In this document: in pieces, positions 8,225-16,195 of the stretch | How the letters are laid out: each line of letters starts with the position of its first letter | Numbering within the stretch: the stretch's first letter is position 1 | Position numbers and translations under genes: made by a program | The notes under the pieces: generated by a model | The model's input: only the letters and a program-made list of their open reading frames with translations | Database searches by the model: none | What the model was told of the DNA's origin: nothing | Origin: Treponema sp. | GTDB lineage: Bacteria; Spirochaetota; Spirochaetia; Treponematales; Breznakiellaceae | Direction of reading: 5' to 3' | NCBI GenBank assembly: GCA_031281855.1 | Contig: JAITEW010000203.1 | Location: forward strand, 1-18,528 | Length of the DNA stretch: 18,528 bases

Positions 8225-9220
8225 ATGTTAATGAAGAAGGCTGGTTGTCTTTTGCTTGTACTCACCCTCTGCCCGGTTCTCCTCTTTGCCCAGCGGAAGC
8301 TCACAGTCAAACTGGTGTCTCTGGTTCCTGAAAATTCCCCCTGGGGTTCACTGCTCAACCGCATGGCCCGGGAGTGGAACGCAGCCACTAACGGCGATGT
8401 TAACCTGGTGATATACCACAACAACAAGTCCAGCGAAGCGGATCTCCTGAGGCAGCTCAACATGAACCAGATTCAGGCGGCTATGCTGAGCACCCTGGGG
8501 ATGAAGCTCATCAGCCCGGAAATCATGACCCTGAGCTGCCCTTTTCTGATAAGGAACAACACGGAACTGGATCTGGTGCTGAACAACCTCAAACCGGAAC
8601 TGGAGCAGAAGATCAACAGTAAGAATTTCCATGTGCTGGCGTGGTCCAAAGTCGGCTGGGTGCGGTTCTTTTCAAAAAGCCCGGTCTTTGTCCCCGGGGA
8701 TCTAAAGAAGCAGCGCCTTGGGACCAGCGACGCCGAAACGGAACTGCTTGACGCGTTCCGGGCTATGGGGTACCAGATGACCCCTATAGCCATGAACCAG
8801 ATCCTTGTGAGCCTTTCGGGGGGCCAGATAGACGCGGTGTACCAGAGCCCGGTTAACGCCGGGGGGCTCCAAATCTTCGGTTTAGCCAGAAACATGGCCT
8901 CCATTCCGGTGGCCCCCTTTTTGGGGAGCATTATCATGAATGAACGGACATGGAGGAATATCCCTGAAAAGTACAAGCCCGAACTTACCCGCATCGTGCG
9001 CAGGGTGGAAGCGGAGCTTGACCGTTCGGTACAGGATTTTGAAGCCGAGATCATCCAGACTATGGTGAGGAACGGCCTTATTATAAACGATGTGGGTCCT
9101 GAACAGGCGAAGCTCTGGTACGATGACGCCAACCGCACCCTGCCTCCCCTTATGGGGACCCTCTTTGACCAGGACCTCTTTACCCGTATCTCAGCTATGC
9201 TGAGGCCCTACCATGAGTGA
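8225..9220 (+). CDS. dctP: TRAP transporter solute receptor, DctP family, copy 2
   Basis: A 331-residue periplasmic receptor homologous to dctP1; shared anchors are VPENSPWG, IQAAMLSTLGMKLISPEIMTLSCPFLIR and VLAWSKVGWVRFFS. ATG 8225 is chosen: AGGAG (8214-8218) is six bases upstream, whereas the ATG at 8219 abuts it directly; an ATG at 8231 is also possible. The signal peptide ends LLFA-QRK. Cys16 within LVLTLC is not a convincing lipobox because leucine sits before the cysteine. At the arginine position of classical DctP the text is RLGT, with Gly166, so the carboxylate clamp is absent here too. The gene overlaps dctQM2 by 8 bases, indicating tight translational coupling. It is diverged from copy 1, so the duplication is old or the copies have different ligands. 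Confidence 0.87.
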   Translation: MLMKKAGCLLLVLTLCPVLLFAQRKLTVKLVSLVPENSPWGSLLNRMAREWNAATNGDVNLVIYHNNKSSEADLLRQLNMNQIQAAMLSTLGMKLISPEIMTLSCPFLIRNNTELDLVLNNLKPELEQKINSKNFHVLAWSKVGWVRFFSKSPVFVPGDLKKQRLGTSDAETELLDAFRAMGYQMTPIAMNQILVSLSGGQIDAVYQSPVNAGGLQIFGLARNMASIPVAPFLGSIIMNERTWRNIPEKYKPELTRIVRRVEAELDRSVQDFEAEIIQTMVRNGLIINDVGPEQAKLWYDDANRTLPPLMGTLFDQDLFTRISAMLRPYHE

Positions 9221-11114
9221 CGCTGAAAAAGCGCCTGAGGCGCTGTCCGGCCGGAAGCGGCTTATCCCTTTTATAGAAGCCGGCCTCTGCGCCTTCGCGC
9301 TGTGCCTCCTCACCCTGATCCCTGCGCTGGACGCGCTGCTACGCTTTTTCTTCCGCGGCCGCTTCCCTGCCGCGCCGGAGCTGACCGCACATATACTCCT
9401 GGTTCTGGGCCTGGTATCAGGGATGATTACCGCCAGGGAAGGTTCCCATCTTTCTATCGGCCTTTTTCAGTTTATTAAAACCCCCAAAACCAGGGACGCC
9501 CTGGCGGTTTTTACGGGCCTTGTTTCGGTGTTCCTGACAACGATCTTTGGCTGGTGTTCCCTTTCGTTTATAAAAGTGGGCCTCTACCCTACGCAGATCA
9601 TCGGCTTTATCCCGGACTGGATCTTTGCCCTGGTAATGCCCGCAGGTTACGGGGTAATGGCCTTCCGCTTCGCCCGGCATACCTATAAGGCCGCCGGAGC
9701 GGCGCCGAAAGCGGCGGCTTTAGCCCTTCCTGCCCTTGCGGCGCTTCTTGGGACCTTCTGCTCTCTTCCGGCTCTATTCAAATTTATCTGGGGCCTCGAC
9801 CTCCCCGACGCCGTCTGGGAGGTTTCGGACTGGTTCAGCGCCGCTGCGGTCCTCTTACGGTTCCCGGCGGTCATCATCCTCACTGTCGCGGCCCTGGCAG
9901 GGACGCCGCTTTTTACGGTAATAGGCGGCTTCGCCCTTATACTTCTCCAGAGTTCCTGGGGTGAAATCGACATCACAGCCAGCCAGATTTACACCGCCCT
10001 TACGCAGAACAGCCTGATAGCCATTCCCCTCTTTACCCTGACAGGTTTTATCCTCTCTGAAAGCAAAGCAGGCGAGCGCCTGGTGGCGGCGTTCAAGAGC
10101 CTCTTCGGCTGGATACCCGGGGGCCTCATTATAGTCACTGTCATCATCTGCGCCTTCTTTACGTCCTTTACCGGAGCCTCAGGGGTGACTATCCTGGCTT
10201 TAGGCGGCATACTCATGACGGTCCTTTCGGGGTACCCTGAAAAATTCGCCGTCGGCCTCCTTACAGCTTCAGGGAGCATCGGCCTCCTCTTCCCGCCGAG
10301 CCTCCCGATACTCCTCGTAGGGGCCAGCACCAGAACCAACACGGTCCATCTTTTCCTGGGCGCCCTTTTGCCGGGCATTATCCTCGCAGGGGCTACCATT
10401 GTCTTCGGCATCGCCGTTTCGATGAAAAACAAAATCCCTGTAGAGCCTTTCAGCCCTAAAAAAGCACGAAAAGATCTGAAAAACGCTGTCCCGGAACTGG
10501 TTCTGCCTTTGCTCCTCATTGGAGGGTATTTTTCCGGCATCCTTTCCCTTGTGGAAGTAAGCGCAGCGGCTGTGGTCTATGTGTTAATCGTTGAAATGGC
10601 GGTCCACAGGGAAATCAGCCCCAGGTCCCTGGCGGCGGTCCTTTCCAAATCGCTCCCTATAACAGGCGGCGTACTTTCCATCCTCGCCCTGGCCCAGGCG
10701 CTGTCGTACTACATCGTTGACAGCAGGGTTCCGGAATTCTTCGCCCAATGGATGCAGGACGCCGTGAGTTCCCGGTGGCTCTTCCTCCTGCTCCTCAACG
10801 TCGCGCTCCTCATCACCGGATGCCTGGTGGACATCTTTTCCGCTATCATGATCATCCTGCCCCTGATTTCCCCTTTAGGCGCCGTATACGGTATAGATCC
10901 GGTTCACCTGGGGATCATCTTCCTTATCAATATGGAAGCAGGCTTCCTTACCCCGCCTGTGGGGCTCAACCTTTTCCTTGCAAGCTACCGTTTTGAACAG
11001 CCCTTTACCGTTATCTGCCGCAGGGTGTTCCCTTTCCTGCTGATACAGCTCGTTGTGGTGCTTCTGGTAACCTACATCCCGGCGTTGTCCACAGCGCTCA
11101 CGGCGCTGTACTAA
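9213..11114 (+). CDS. TRAP transporter fused permease, DctQM, copy 2
   Basis: A 633-residue inner-membrane protein with DctQ (about residues 1-200) fused to DctM. It follows copy 1 almost segment by segment: IPLFTLTGFILSESKAGERL, FTSFTGASGVTILALGG, GSIGLLFPPSLPILLVG, DIFSAIMIILPLISPL and GFLTPPVGLNLFLASYRF. A visible difference is the loop after LLVG: copy 1 has a longer insert (NNILYFMGETVNHS) where copy 2 has only TRTNTV. The ATG lies inside the last codons of dctP2 (ATGAGTGA overlap). It presumably partners dctP2; whether it also uses the single TatT is unknown. A palindromic repeat element begins right after its stop, between it and a convergent gene. Confidence 0.92.
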   Translation: MSDAEKAPEALSGRKRLIPFIEAGLCAFALCLLTLIPALDALLRFFFRGRFPAAPELTAHILLVLGLVSGMITAREGSHLSIGLFQFIKTPKTRDALAVFTGLVSVFLTTIFGWCSLSFIKVGLYPTQIIGFIPDWIFALVMPAGYGVMAFRFARHTYKAAGAAPKAAALALPALAALLGTFCSLPALFKFIWGLDLPDAVWEVSDWFSAAAVLLRFPAVIILTVAALAGTPLFTVIGGFALILLQSSWGEIDITASQIYTALTQNSLIAIPLFTLTGFILSESKAGERLVAAFKSLFGWIPGGLIIVTVIICAFFTSFTGASGVTILALGGILMTVLSGYPEKFAVGLLTASGSIGLLFPPSLPILLVGASTRTNTVHLFLGALLPGIILAGATIVFGIAVSMKNKIPVEPFSPKKARKDLKNAVPELVLPLLLIGGYFSGILSLVEVSAAAVVYVLIVEMAVHREISPRSLAAVLSKSLPITGGVLSILALAQALSYYIVDSRVPEFFAQWMQDAVSSRWLFLLLLNVALLITGCLVDIFSAIMIILPLISPLGAVYGIDPVHLGIIFLINMEAGFLTPPVGLNLFLASYRFEQPFTVICRRVFPFLLIQLVVVLLVTYIPALSTALTALY

Positions 11115-11338
11115 ACTTGACCCGTAATTAAGCCCTCGAAGCCCCTGGAGCGGGGAAAATCCCGGGCAAAACGCTTGTAGAGCCCGCCTACCTGCGAGTA
11201 AAAGCGCCAGCCAGGCCCGGAGGGACCTCCCGGGCAGGCATACGGCGTCATACCAATAAAAGCGACGCCGAGGCGTCCGTAAACGAAGGCGACGTCCGTC
11301 TAGACTGCCCGGGGGGTCGCCTCCGGGCCTGGCTGGCG
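11115..11338. repeat. Dispersed palindromic repeat element, copy A
   Basis: This fills the gap between two convergent genes. It begins with a stretch related to 17521-17550 in reverse (TTGACCCG, then GCCCCTGGAGCGG). It contains sub-element R (11142-11189: CCTGGAGCGGGGAAAA, CCCGGG, AAAACGCTTGTAGA), then palindrome P (11205-11338). The same order of parts, inverted, occurs at 17221-17551, but copy A lacks about 120 bases that copy B has between R and P. No reading frame with a ribosome-binding site is seen in it. A bidirectional terminator role is possible from its position. Confidence 0.8.
11205..11338. repeat. Palindrome P, copy A: 33-bp stem
   Basis: The outer arms 11205-11223 and 11320-11338 (CGCCAGCCAGGCCCGGAGG and its complement) pair perfectly over 19 bp. 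After a single bulged G (11319), 11224-11237 pairs with 11305-11318 over 14 bp with one G-T wobble. The apical part contains a further hairpin, CGGCGTC with GACGCCG (about 11243-11270), and two related GTAAA..GGCGAC-type segments. Copy B (17221-17355) has the same layout in reverse orientation. Confidence 0.88.
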
Positions 11339-11341
11339 GAT

Positions 11342-12379
11342 TTACCTCAAGCGCCTGACTGTTTCCAGCATCAGGCAGTAGCGTTCGGGACTGACGTAGT
11401 CGGGGATGGAATTACCGCTGCCTATGGCGGCGCCGCGTCCTTTGGCTTCCAGGAGCCGGTAGACTTCGGTGGTATAAGAGACCAGGTCCACGAGGTTGGA
11501 ATCGCAGAGTACGTCCGTATCGAGACCGCCGAAGTTCCCGATGCGGCTGCCGTACTGATCGATCCACCGGGAATAGGGGGAGATTACGTCCTCGTTGGAA
11601 TGTTTGGCGTCAATGCCGGCGCCGATGAGATCCTCCATGACATCGAAGATGCAGCCGCAGGAATGGAGGAGGAAGGGTTTGCCCGACTGGTGGACAAGGC
11701 TGATGACGCGCCGGTACTGGGGGATTACCAGTTCCCGGATATCGCCGGCGCTGAGGAGGGTGTTGGACTTGAAACCCAGATCATCGCCGAAGCGGCAGAC
11801 GCAGAATAGGTCCCCGAACTCCCCGAGGAACCTGTCCCAGATTGCCGTCAGCATGTCTCCTACTTTGACAAAAAGCTCCCGGTAGAGGTCCTCGTCGTCG
11901 GCCTTGATGTAACAGAGGTTCTGGAAGCCGGTAATGTCCTGAACGCATTCAAAAACGCCGTTTCCTACGCCTCCTATGCCCCGCATCCCTTCCGGCATGG
12001 TTTCCCCAAAGGCCCGGAACAGATCCCGGTAACGTTCAAAATAGAGATTCGGGATGGCGTCCCAGGGATACTCGTCAAAATCCCTGCGGGTTTTTATCAC
12101 CCCTTCCTTGTGGCCTCCCAGGGAACCGCTGCCGGGCATCACTGTTCCGGCGGTACATTCAAAGCTGACGGTATCGTAACCCATATCGGGAAAAAACTGA
12201 TTGTAATGGCGGAAGAATTCGAGCTTGTCGCTGAAGCCGCCGTCCATAAGGGCGGCGAACCGCTTCCCTTGAATTTTTTCCATAATAAGGGGGGAAATAA
12301 TATGCTCGTACAAGGGTATGCGGGCGGACTTTTGGTTTTTCGCAGCGTTCACCACATTACGGTAATCAGGAACAAACAT
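11342..12379 (-). CDS. Uroporphyrinogen decarboxylase-like (URO-D/MtaA-type) protein
   Basis: A 345-residue protein of the URO-D superfamily, which contains HemE and zinc-dependent corrinoid methyltransferases (MtaA, MtbA, CmuA). Family text is seen at GGFSDKLEFFRHYNQFFPDMGYD, FGDDLGFKSNTLLSAGDIRELVIPQYRRV and LLHSCGCIFDVMEDLIGAGIDAKH. The H-x-C part of the methyltransferase zinc site is His239-Ser-Cys241. The third ligand, usually Cys in a GCxxP-like motif (His in HemE), falls at GSGNSIP, where Asn323 stands. It is therefore unlikely to be HemE and may not hold zinc in the usual way. ATG 12379 is chosen since GGAGG lies about seven bases upstream; an upstream start would overlap the promoter. 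No corrinoid protein or MtaB-type partner is next to it. It converges on the TRAP operon. Confidence 0.75.
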   Translation of the reverse strand: MFVPDYRNVVNAAKNQKSARIPLYEHIISPLIMEKIQGKRFAALMDGGFSDKLEFFRHYNQFFPDMGYDTVSFECTAGTVMPGSGSLGGHKEGVIKTRRDFDEYPWDAIPNLYFERYRDLFRAFGETMPEGMRGIGGVGNGVFECVQDITGFQNLCYIKADDEDLYRELFVKVGDMLTAIWDRFLGEFGDLFCVCRFGDDLGFKSNTLLSAGDIRELVIPQYRRVISLVHQSGKPFLLHSCGCIFDVMEDLIGAGIDAKHSNEDVISPYSRWIDQYGSRIGNFGGLDTDVLCDSNLVDLVSYTTEVYRLLEAKGRGAAIGSGNSIPDYVSPERYCLMLETVRRLR

Positions 12380-12405
12380 CGCTTTGCCTCCTCTCGGACC
12401 GGAAT

Positions 12406-12434
12406 AGTATAACACTATAGTACAGCATGCTTAA
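12406..12434 (-). promoter_or_regulatory. Promoter for the URO-D-like gene
   Basis: On the minus strand a TTAAGC -35 box (12434-12429) and a TATACT -10 box (12411-12406) are separated by 17 bases, with the ATG 26 bases beyond the -10. The -10 matches consensus well and the -35 moderately. It falls in the 60-base gap after the ABC exporter operon, so the gene is probably transcribed on its own. Confidence 0.5.
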
Positions 12435-12439
12435 CCAGG

Positions 12440-13222
12440 CTACGAGCCCGTGGAAGTATAATGCCGGACCCCGATGCGCCAAACCAGGACGCAGGGCAGG
12501 AGAAACACAAACCCCGCCAGAGGGGTGAGCATGTAAAGCAGAGGGAAACGGTCCGCCCTGCCGGTGAGGTACATAAGGGGAAGGTAGTTCATGCAGCCGA
12601 AGGGGATGATGAAGGTGAAAAAACGCCGCGCCCATTTGCCGTACACCGGCAGGGGGTAGGACGCGAGTTCCCTCCCGCCGTCGGTAAAGATGTTGATCAC
12701 CTCAAGTCCTTCGAGGGTGAAGAAGCACACAGCGGCGCCTAGAATAAAGACCCCCGTAAAAACCGAGGCCCCTCCTGTTATCATAAGGCAGAGGGTGATG
12801 ATTTTGGAAGGAGTCCAGTCGATTTTCGCCTCCCGGATCACAAAGGCAAGGATGGCAAATCCCAGGATCACCCTGCCGAGCCGGGTGATTTCGGTTTTGG
12901 CGCCAAGGACCTGCACCAGCGTACCTCTGGGGCGCAGCAGTATCCGGTCGAAATCGCCGCTGATAACCAGGCCCGAAAAGGTATCGAAACCTCTGGCAAA
13001 ACACTCGGCGAAAGCGAAGGCGATAGAGGTTACTGAAAAGCAGAGGGCTGTTTCAGCAAAAGTCCAGCCGCTCAGGACGCCGAAGCGGCTGAAAAGGAGG
13101 CTGATGCTCAGGAACGAAAACAGGGTAGTCATAAGCTGACCCAGGGCGGCAAGCCAGGCGGAAAGGCGGTATTGCAGGACCGCGTTCAGGTTCATTGCCA
13201 GGAATTTGAAATAGAGCATCAT
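12440..13222 (-). CDS. ABC-2 type exporter permease, second subunit
   Basis: A 260-residue membrane protein with about six hydrophobic segments, typical of the uncharacterised ABC-2 permeases found in pairs with a COG4586-type ATPase (COG3694/COG4587 set). Visible segments include LAALGQLMTTLFSFLSISLLFS, VILGFAILAFVI, LMITGGASVFTGVFILGAAVCF, FTFIIPFGCMNYLPLMYL and LAGFVFLLPCVLVWRIGV. The text FDRILLRPRGTLVQVLGAK is a recognisable cytoplasmic signature of this permease group. The start ATG at 13222 overlaps the stop of the upstream permease as ATGA; a second ATG at 13219 is equally possible and lies better behind the GGGGGG ribosome-binding run. The open frame continues far upstream (to 14077), but that part is out of register with the real gene there. 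Confidence 0.82.
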   Translation of the reverse strand: MMLYFKFLAMNLNAVLQYRLSAWLAALGQLMTTLFSFLSISLLFSRFGVLSGWTFAETALCFSVTSIAFAFAECFARGFDTFSGLVISGDFDRILLRPRGTLVQVLGAKTEITRLGRVILGFAILAFVIREAKIDWTPSKIITLCLMITGGASVFTGVFILGAAVCFFTLEGLEVINIFTDGGRELASYPLPVYGKWARRFFTFIIPFGCMNYLPLMYLTGRADRFPLLYMLTPLAGFVFLLPCVLVWRIGVRHYTSTGS

Positions 13223-14034
13223 CCCCCCTGAATCACCAGGCGTTTTCTGACCGCCCTGAAGCCCAGGTACCCAAGGCAGACGAGCGCCAGAGTCCAGAAA
13301 AACTGTACCCCCAGTCCCGTGAAGGCTTCGGCGCCGGCAATGCTCCCGGAGTAAACGCGGAAGGGAAAATCCGCGGTGTACCGGAACGGAAGGAAGCTCA
13401 GGACCCGCTGGAGCCCCAAAGGCATGAACGGGATGGGGATAAGGGCGCCCATGAGGAATTCGGCGGCAACACCGAAGAAAAGCCTTGCGCCGTAAGGGCT
13501 GAGGGACACAAAAGTAAGAAGGCAGATGAACATACAGAGGCTGGTCACCAGAAAGGCCGCCAGGACCAGGGCCGGGATAAAGAGGCCCAGAGCGGCAGGG
13601 CTCGCAGGGAGGTGGAACTTCCAGGGCTCCGGGAGCAGCGATGCGAAAATGAAAATAGGCAGGCAGCGCAGAACGGTGCGGGAAACACGCAGGGCCAGGA
13701 TGCGGAAGAACCAGAACGTGTAGAGGTCTACCGGGCGGCAGAGCTCGTAGGCCGCATTCCCCTTGGCGATCATGTCCAAAAGATCGTTGTCCATACTCCA
13801 GAGCATTACCAGGGCCAGGAAGGCCTGGCGCATCCAGATAAAATCCGCGAGCTGGCCGAATTCCATAAGCCCCCCGGGACTGTTTGTGCTGAGGTAAAAG
13901 GCGCGGTACACCAGAAGCTCCATGCCTCCCCAAAAAAACTGGGTAGCAATCCCGGCCCACGCAGCGGCGCGGTACTGCATACCCGCGATAAGCCGCATTT
14001 TGAAAATGCCCGCGTAGGGCCTGGCCGAAAGCAT
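13219..14034 (-). CDS. ABC-2 type exporter permease, first subunit
   Basis: A 271-residue membrane protein with about six hydrophobic segments, such as AAWAGIATQFFWGGMELLVY, AFLALVMLWSM, LPIFIFASLLP, PAALGLFIPALVLAAFLVTSLCMFICLLTFV and FFWTLALVCLGYLGFRAV. The stretch MIAKGNAAYELCRPVDLYTFWF matches the cytoplasmic loop of paired ABC-2 permeases; the partner permease has the parallel FDRILLRPRGTLVQVL. The ATG (14034) shares one base with the stop of the ATPase gene (TGATG), and its own stop overlaps the next start. The three genes thus form a tightly coupled exporter operon. Substrate unknown; related sets are often linked to lipids, drugs or peptides but none is indicated here. Confidence 0.83.
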   Translation of the reverse strand: MLSARPYAGIFKMRLIAGMQYRAAAWAGIATQFFWGGMELLVYRAFYLSTNSPGGLMEFGQLADFIWMRQAFLALVMLWSMDNDLLDMIAKGNAAYELCRPVDLYTFWFFRILALRVSRTVLRCLPIFIFASLLPEPWKFHLPASPAALGLFIPALVLAAFLVTSLCMFICLLTFVSLSPYGARLFFGVAAEFLMGALIPIPFMPLGLQRVLSFLPFRYTADFPFRVYSGSIAGAEAFTGLGVQFFWTLALVCLGYLGFRAVRKRLVIQGG

Positions 14035-15050
14035 CAGAGGTTTCCTTCCTGGTAAAGTGAGGCGATGATCTCCTCAACAGGCCTGGAACCTGCGCTCATG
14101 TCCGTGATAGAGAGGGTTTCCCCGAGTATACGGAGGGCGTTCCGGACGCTCAGCACCGCGGTGTCCACTTCCCAGACAGCGTGGTTTTCCTTGCATGAAA
14201 CAAGAACCGTTCCTTCAGGCTCCGGAAGCTGCCCGGGGATCCCCGGGGCCTCGTAGCTCAGTTCCAGACGCCGCAGCCTGTCGTACCTGGACCTGAGTTT
14301 TGAAAGCTCCCCGTCGTACAGGAGCCTCCCTTTTCCGATAAGGAGGATGCGATCCGTAAGGGCCTCGATGTCGTCCATGTCGTGGGACGTGAGGATCACC
14401 GTGATGTTCCGTTCCCTGTTGAGCCTGGCTATGATGCTGCGCACCGCAAGTTTGGAAACCGCGTCAAGGCCGATAGTGGGCTCGTCCAGGAAGAGGACTT
14501 CCGGGTCATGGAGGAGAGACGCGGCAATTTCGCAGCGCATCCTCTGTCCCAGGCTGAGCTGCCGCAAAGGGGTCCGGAGCAGAGGCCCGAGTTCCAGGAT
14601 TTCCGACAGTTCCCGCAGGTTTTCCCGGAAGCGTCTTTCATCGGCTTTATAAATATCCCCAAGCAGATCGAAAGAATCCTGAACCGGAACATCCCACCAG
14701 AGCTGGGTCCGCTGCCCGAATACCACCCCGATACTGCGGACGTATTTTTTGCGGACCTTCCAGGGGCACATGCCCAGAACAGCGCAGTCCCCTGAATCAG
14801 GAACCAGTATGCCGCTCATGATCTTGATAGCTGTGGATTTCCCCGCGCCGTTGGGCCCGATAAACCCGGCTATTTCGCCCTTCTCAAGGGAAAAGGAAAT
14901 ACCGTCCAGCGCCCGGATCTCCTGGTACTCCCGTGTGAAGAGCGAAAGAACCGCCGCGCCGATTCCCTTCCTGCGTTTGGCAACCCTGAAGGTCTTGCGG
15001 ATGTCTTTCACTTCAATGAACGATCCGGCATTTGAATACCCTGAATACAT
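14034..15050 (-). CDS. ABC transporter ATP-binding protein (COG4586-like, ABC-2 exporter)
   Basis: A 338-residue ATPase. Walker A is GPNGAGKST (residues 65-73), the Q-loop glutamine is Gln113 in VFGQRTQLWWD, the signature is LSLGQ (165-169, a variant of LSGGQ), Walker B is VLFLDE (185-190) and the H-loop histidine is His223 in TSHDMDD. The long N-terminus with the basic insert AKRRKGIGAAVLSLFTREYQEIRAL before Walker A is typical of the COG4586 group, as is the roughly 100-residue C-terminal extension. It energises the two permeases encoded directly downstream. The start at 15050 is the first in-frame ATG but has no strong Shine-Dalgarno. The gene follows the sigma-factor gene after 88 bases in which no clear terminator is seen. 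Confidence 0.92.
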   Translation of the reverse strand: MYSGYSNAGSFIEVKDIRKTFRVAKRRKGIGAAVLSLFTREYQEIRALDGISFSLEKGEIAGFIGPNGAGKSTAIKIMSGILVPDSGDCAVLGMCPWKVRKKYVRSIGVVFGQRTQLWWDVPVQDSFDLLGDIYKADERRFRENLRELSEILELGPLLRTPLRQLSLGQRMRCEIAASLLHDPEVLFLDEPTIGLDAVSKLAVRSIIARLNRERNITVILTSHDMDDIEALTDRILLIGKGRLLYDGELSKLRSRYDRLRRLELSYEAPGIPGQLPEPEGTVLVSCKENHAVWEVDTAVLSVRNALRILGETLSITDMSAGSRPVEEIIASLYQEGNL

Positions 15051-15138
15051 TGAAGAGAAAACATACTACACGAAACGGCGCAAGATCAATACAAGATCAA
15101 AAGAACAACACCGGACAAACTCCCGGCGCAACAACCTG

Positions 15139-16143
15139 CTAGGATCTGTCGGTCAGTTCATGCAATTCCTGCAGGGTCCTGAGTTTGAACGTAGCCTTTT
15201 CCTGAATCTGGCGCACCCGTTCCCGGGTTATGCCCAGAAGCTCGCCTGTTTCTTCCAGCGTAAGGGGCCCCTCTCCGGCCAGCCCGAAACGGAGCTGAAT
15301 AATCCTCATCTCCCGTTCCGACAGGCGGGACAAGATCTCCCTCATGGTTTCCTGGATGGTCATTGAAAAAGCAGTATCAAAAGGTTCCACCGCTGAATCG
15401 TCTTTGATGAGATCCGCCAGGCGGGTCAGGTTGCCGTCATCTACAATAACGTCCAGACTGGTAGTTTCCTGGGAAAGCTTGACGATTTCCTTTACCTTCT
15501 CCACAGGGATTCCCAGGTATTCCGAAAGTTCATGTTCGTTAGGATCCCTGCCCAGGTCCTGGGTGAGCTGTTTGGCTACAAAATAGCATTTTTTGATCGT
15601 ATTGAGCATGTGAATAGGGATACGGATAACCCGCCCTTTATCGGCAATGCTCTTGATGATCGCCTGCCGGATCCACCAGGTACCGTAAGTGGAAAACCTG
15701 CAGCCTCTGGTGTAGTCAAAACGCTCTACTGCCTCAATAAGGCCGATATTCCCTTCGTCGATAAGATCCAGAAGAGAAAGACCCCGGTGCTGATAATTTT
15801 TGGCAATTGACACAACAAGCCGCAGGTTGGAATTTATCATCTGATTCTTCAACACAAGAAGAGCATTGTCCAGTTTCTGCCGCTTGATTCTGTACGTTCT
15901 GTCCTTGTTTTTACCTTCGTAAGATTTTTCCAAATCCTGAATCTGCCGTCTGTAAGTGACGACACCTTTACCGATTTCCTGTTCGTCTTTAATCGTTAAA
16001 AGAGGGAATTTAGAAATCTGCTTGAAATACAGGGCCATGGAATCTGTTTCCCTAACTGACCTTGACGTCTTTTTTCTATTCCGCTGAGCCGTGTTCTGAA
16101 CCCGCTTCTTAACACGGCTGCGTTCCGATCCCGCTTCGCTCAT
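15139..16143 (-). CDS. RNA polymerase sigma-70 family factor, group 2 (RpoS/RpoD-like)
   Basis: A 334-residue sigma factor lacking the long N-terminal region 1.1 and large non-conserved insert of primary RpoD. After a basic tail (residues 1-33), region 1.2 is seen at DSMALYFKQISKFPLLTIKDEQEIGKG. Region 2 is NLRLVVSIAKNYQHRGLSLLDLIDEGNIGL to FSTYGTWWIRQAIIKSIAD. The region 2/3 link RVIRIPIHML follows, then region 3. Region 4 holds a helix-turn-helix at LTLEETGELLGITRERVRQIQEKA. Regions 2.4 and 4.2 look like those of factors reading TTGACA/TATAAT-type promoters. AAGGGG lies six bases before the ATG. It follows the LysM gene by 52 bases on the same strand, so the two may be cotranscribed. It could be a stationary-phase or stress factor; treponemes carry a similar second sigma-70, but the exact orthologue is not assigned here. 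Confidence 0.9.
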   Translation of the reverse strand: MSEAGSERSRVKKRVQNTAQRNRKKTSRSVRETDSMALYFKQISKFPLLTIKDEQEIGKGVVTYRRQIQDLEKSYEGKNKDRTYRIKRQKLDNALLVLKNQMINSNLRLVVSIAKNYQHRGLSLLDLIDEGNIGLIEAVERFDYTRGCRFSTYGTWWIRQAIIKSIADKGRVIRIPIHMLNTIKKCYFVAKQLTQDLGRDPNEHELSEYLGIPVEKVKEIVKLSQETTSLDVIVDDGNLTRLADLIKDDSAVEPFDTAFSMTIQETMREILSRLSEREMRIIQLRFGLAGEGPLTLEETGELLGITRERVRQIQEKATFKLRTLQELHELTDRS

Positions 16144-16195
16144 AGGTGCCCCTTCTCATTTTGAAATATTTTTTGAATTATCTGCAAAAACCGGA

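Noticed and set aside
8225..8300. Cys16 of dctP2 as a lipoprotein site
   Set aside because: The residues before the cysteine (LTL) do not fit a lipobox and a good signal peptidase I site (FA-Q) follows.
11205..11338. Integron attC site or retron msr-msd
   Set aside because: No GTTRRRY/RYYYAAC core sites, no integrase and no reverse transcriptase in the window; the long near-perfect stem does not match the attC layout.
13223..14077. Upstream extension of the second ABC permease frame (to 545 residues)
   Set aside because: This part overlaps the first permease in another frame and is rich in Pro, Arg, Cys and His without membrane segments; the true start is the ATGA overlap at 13222.
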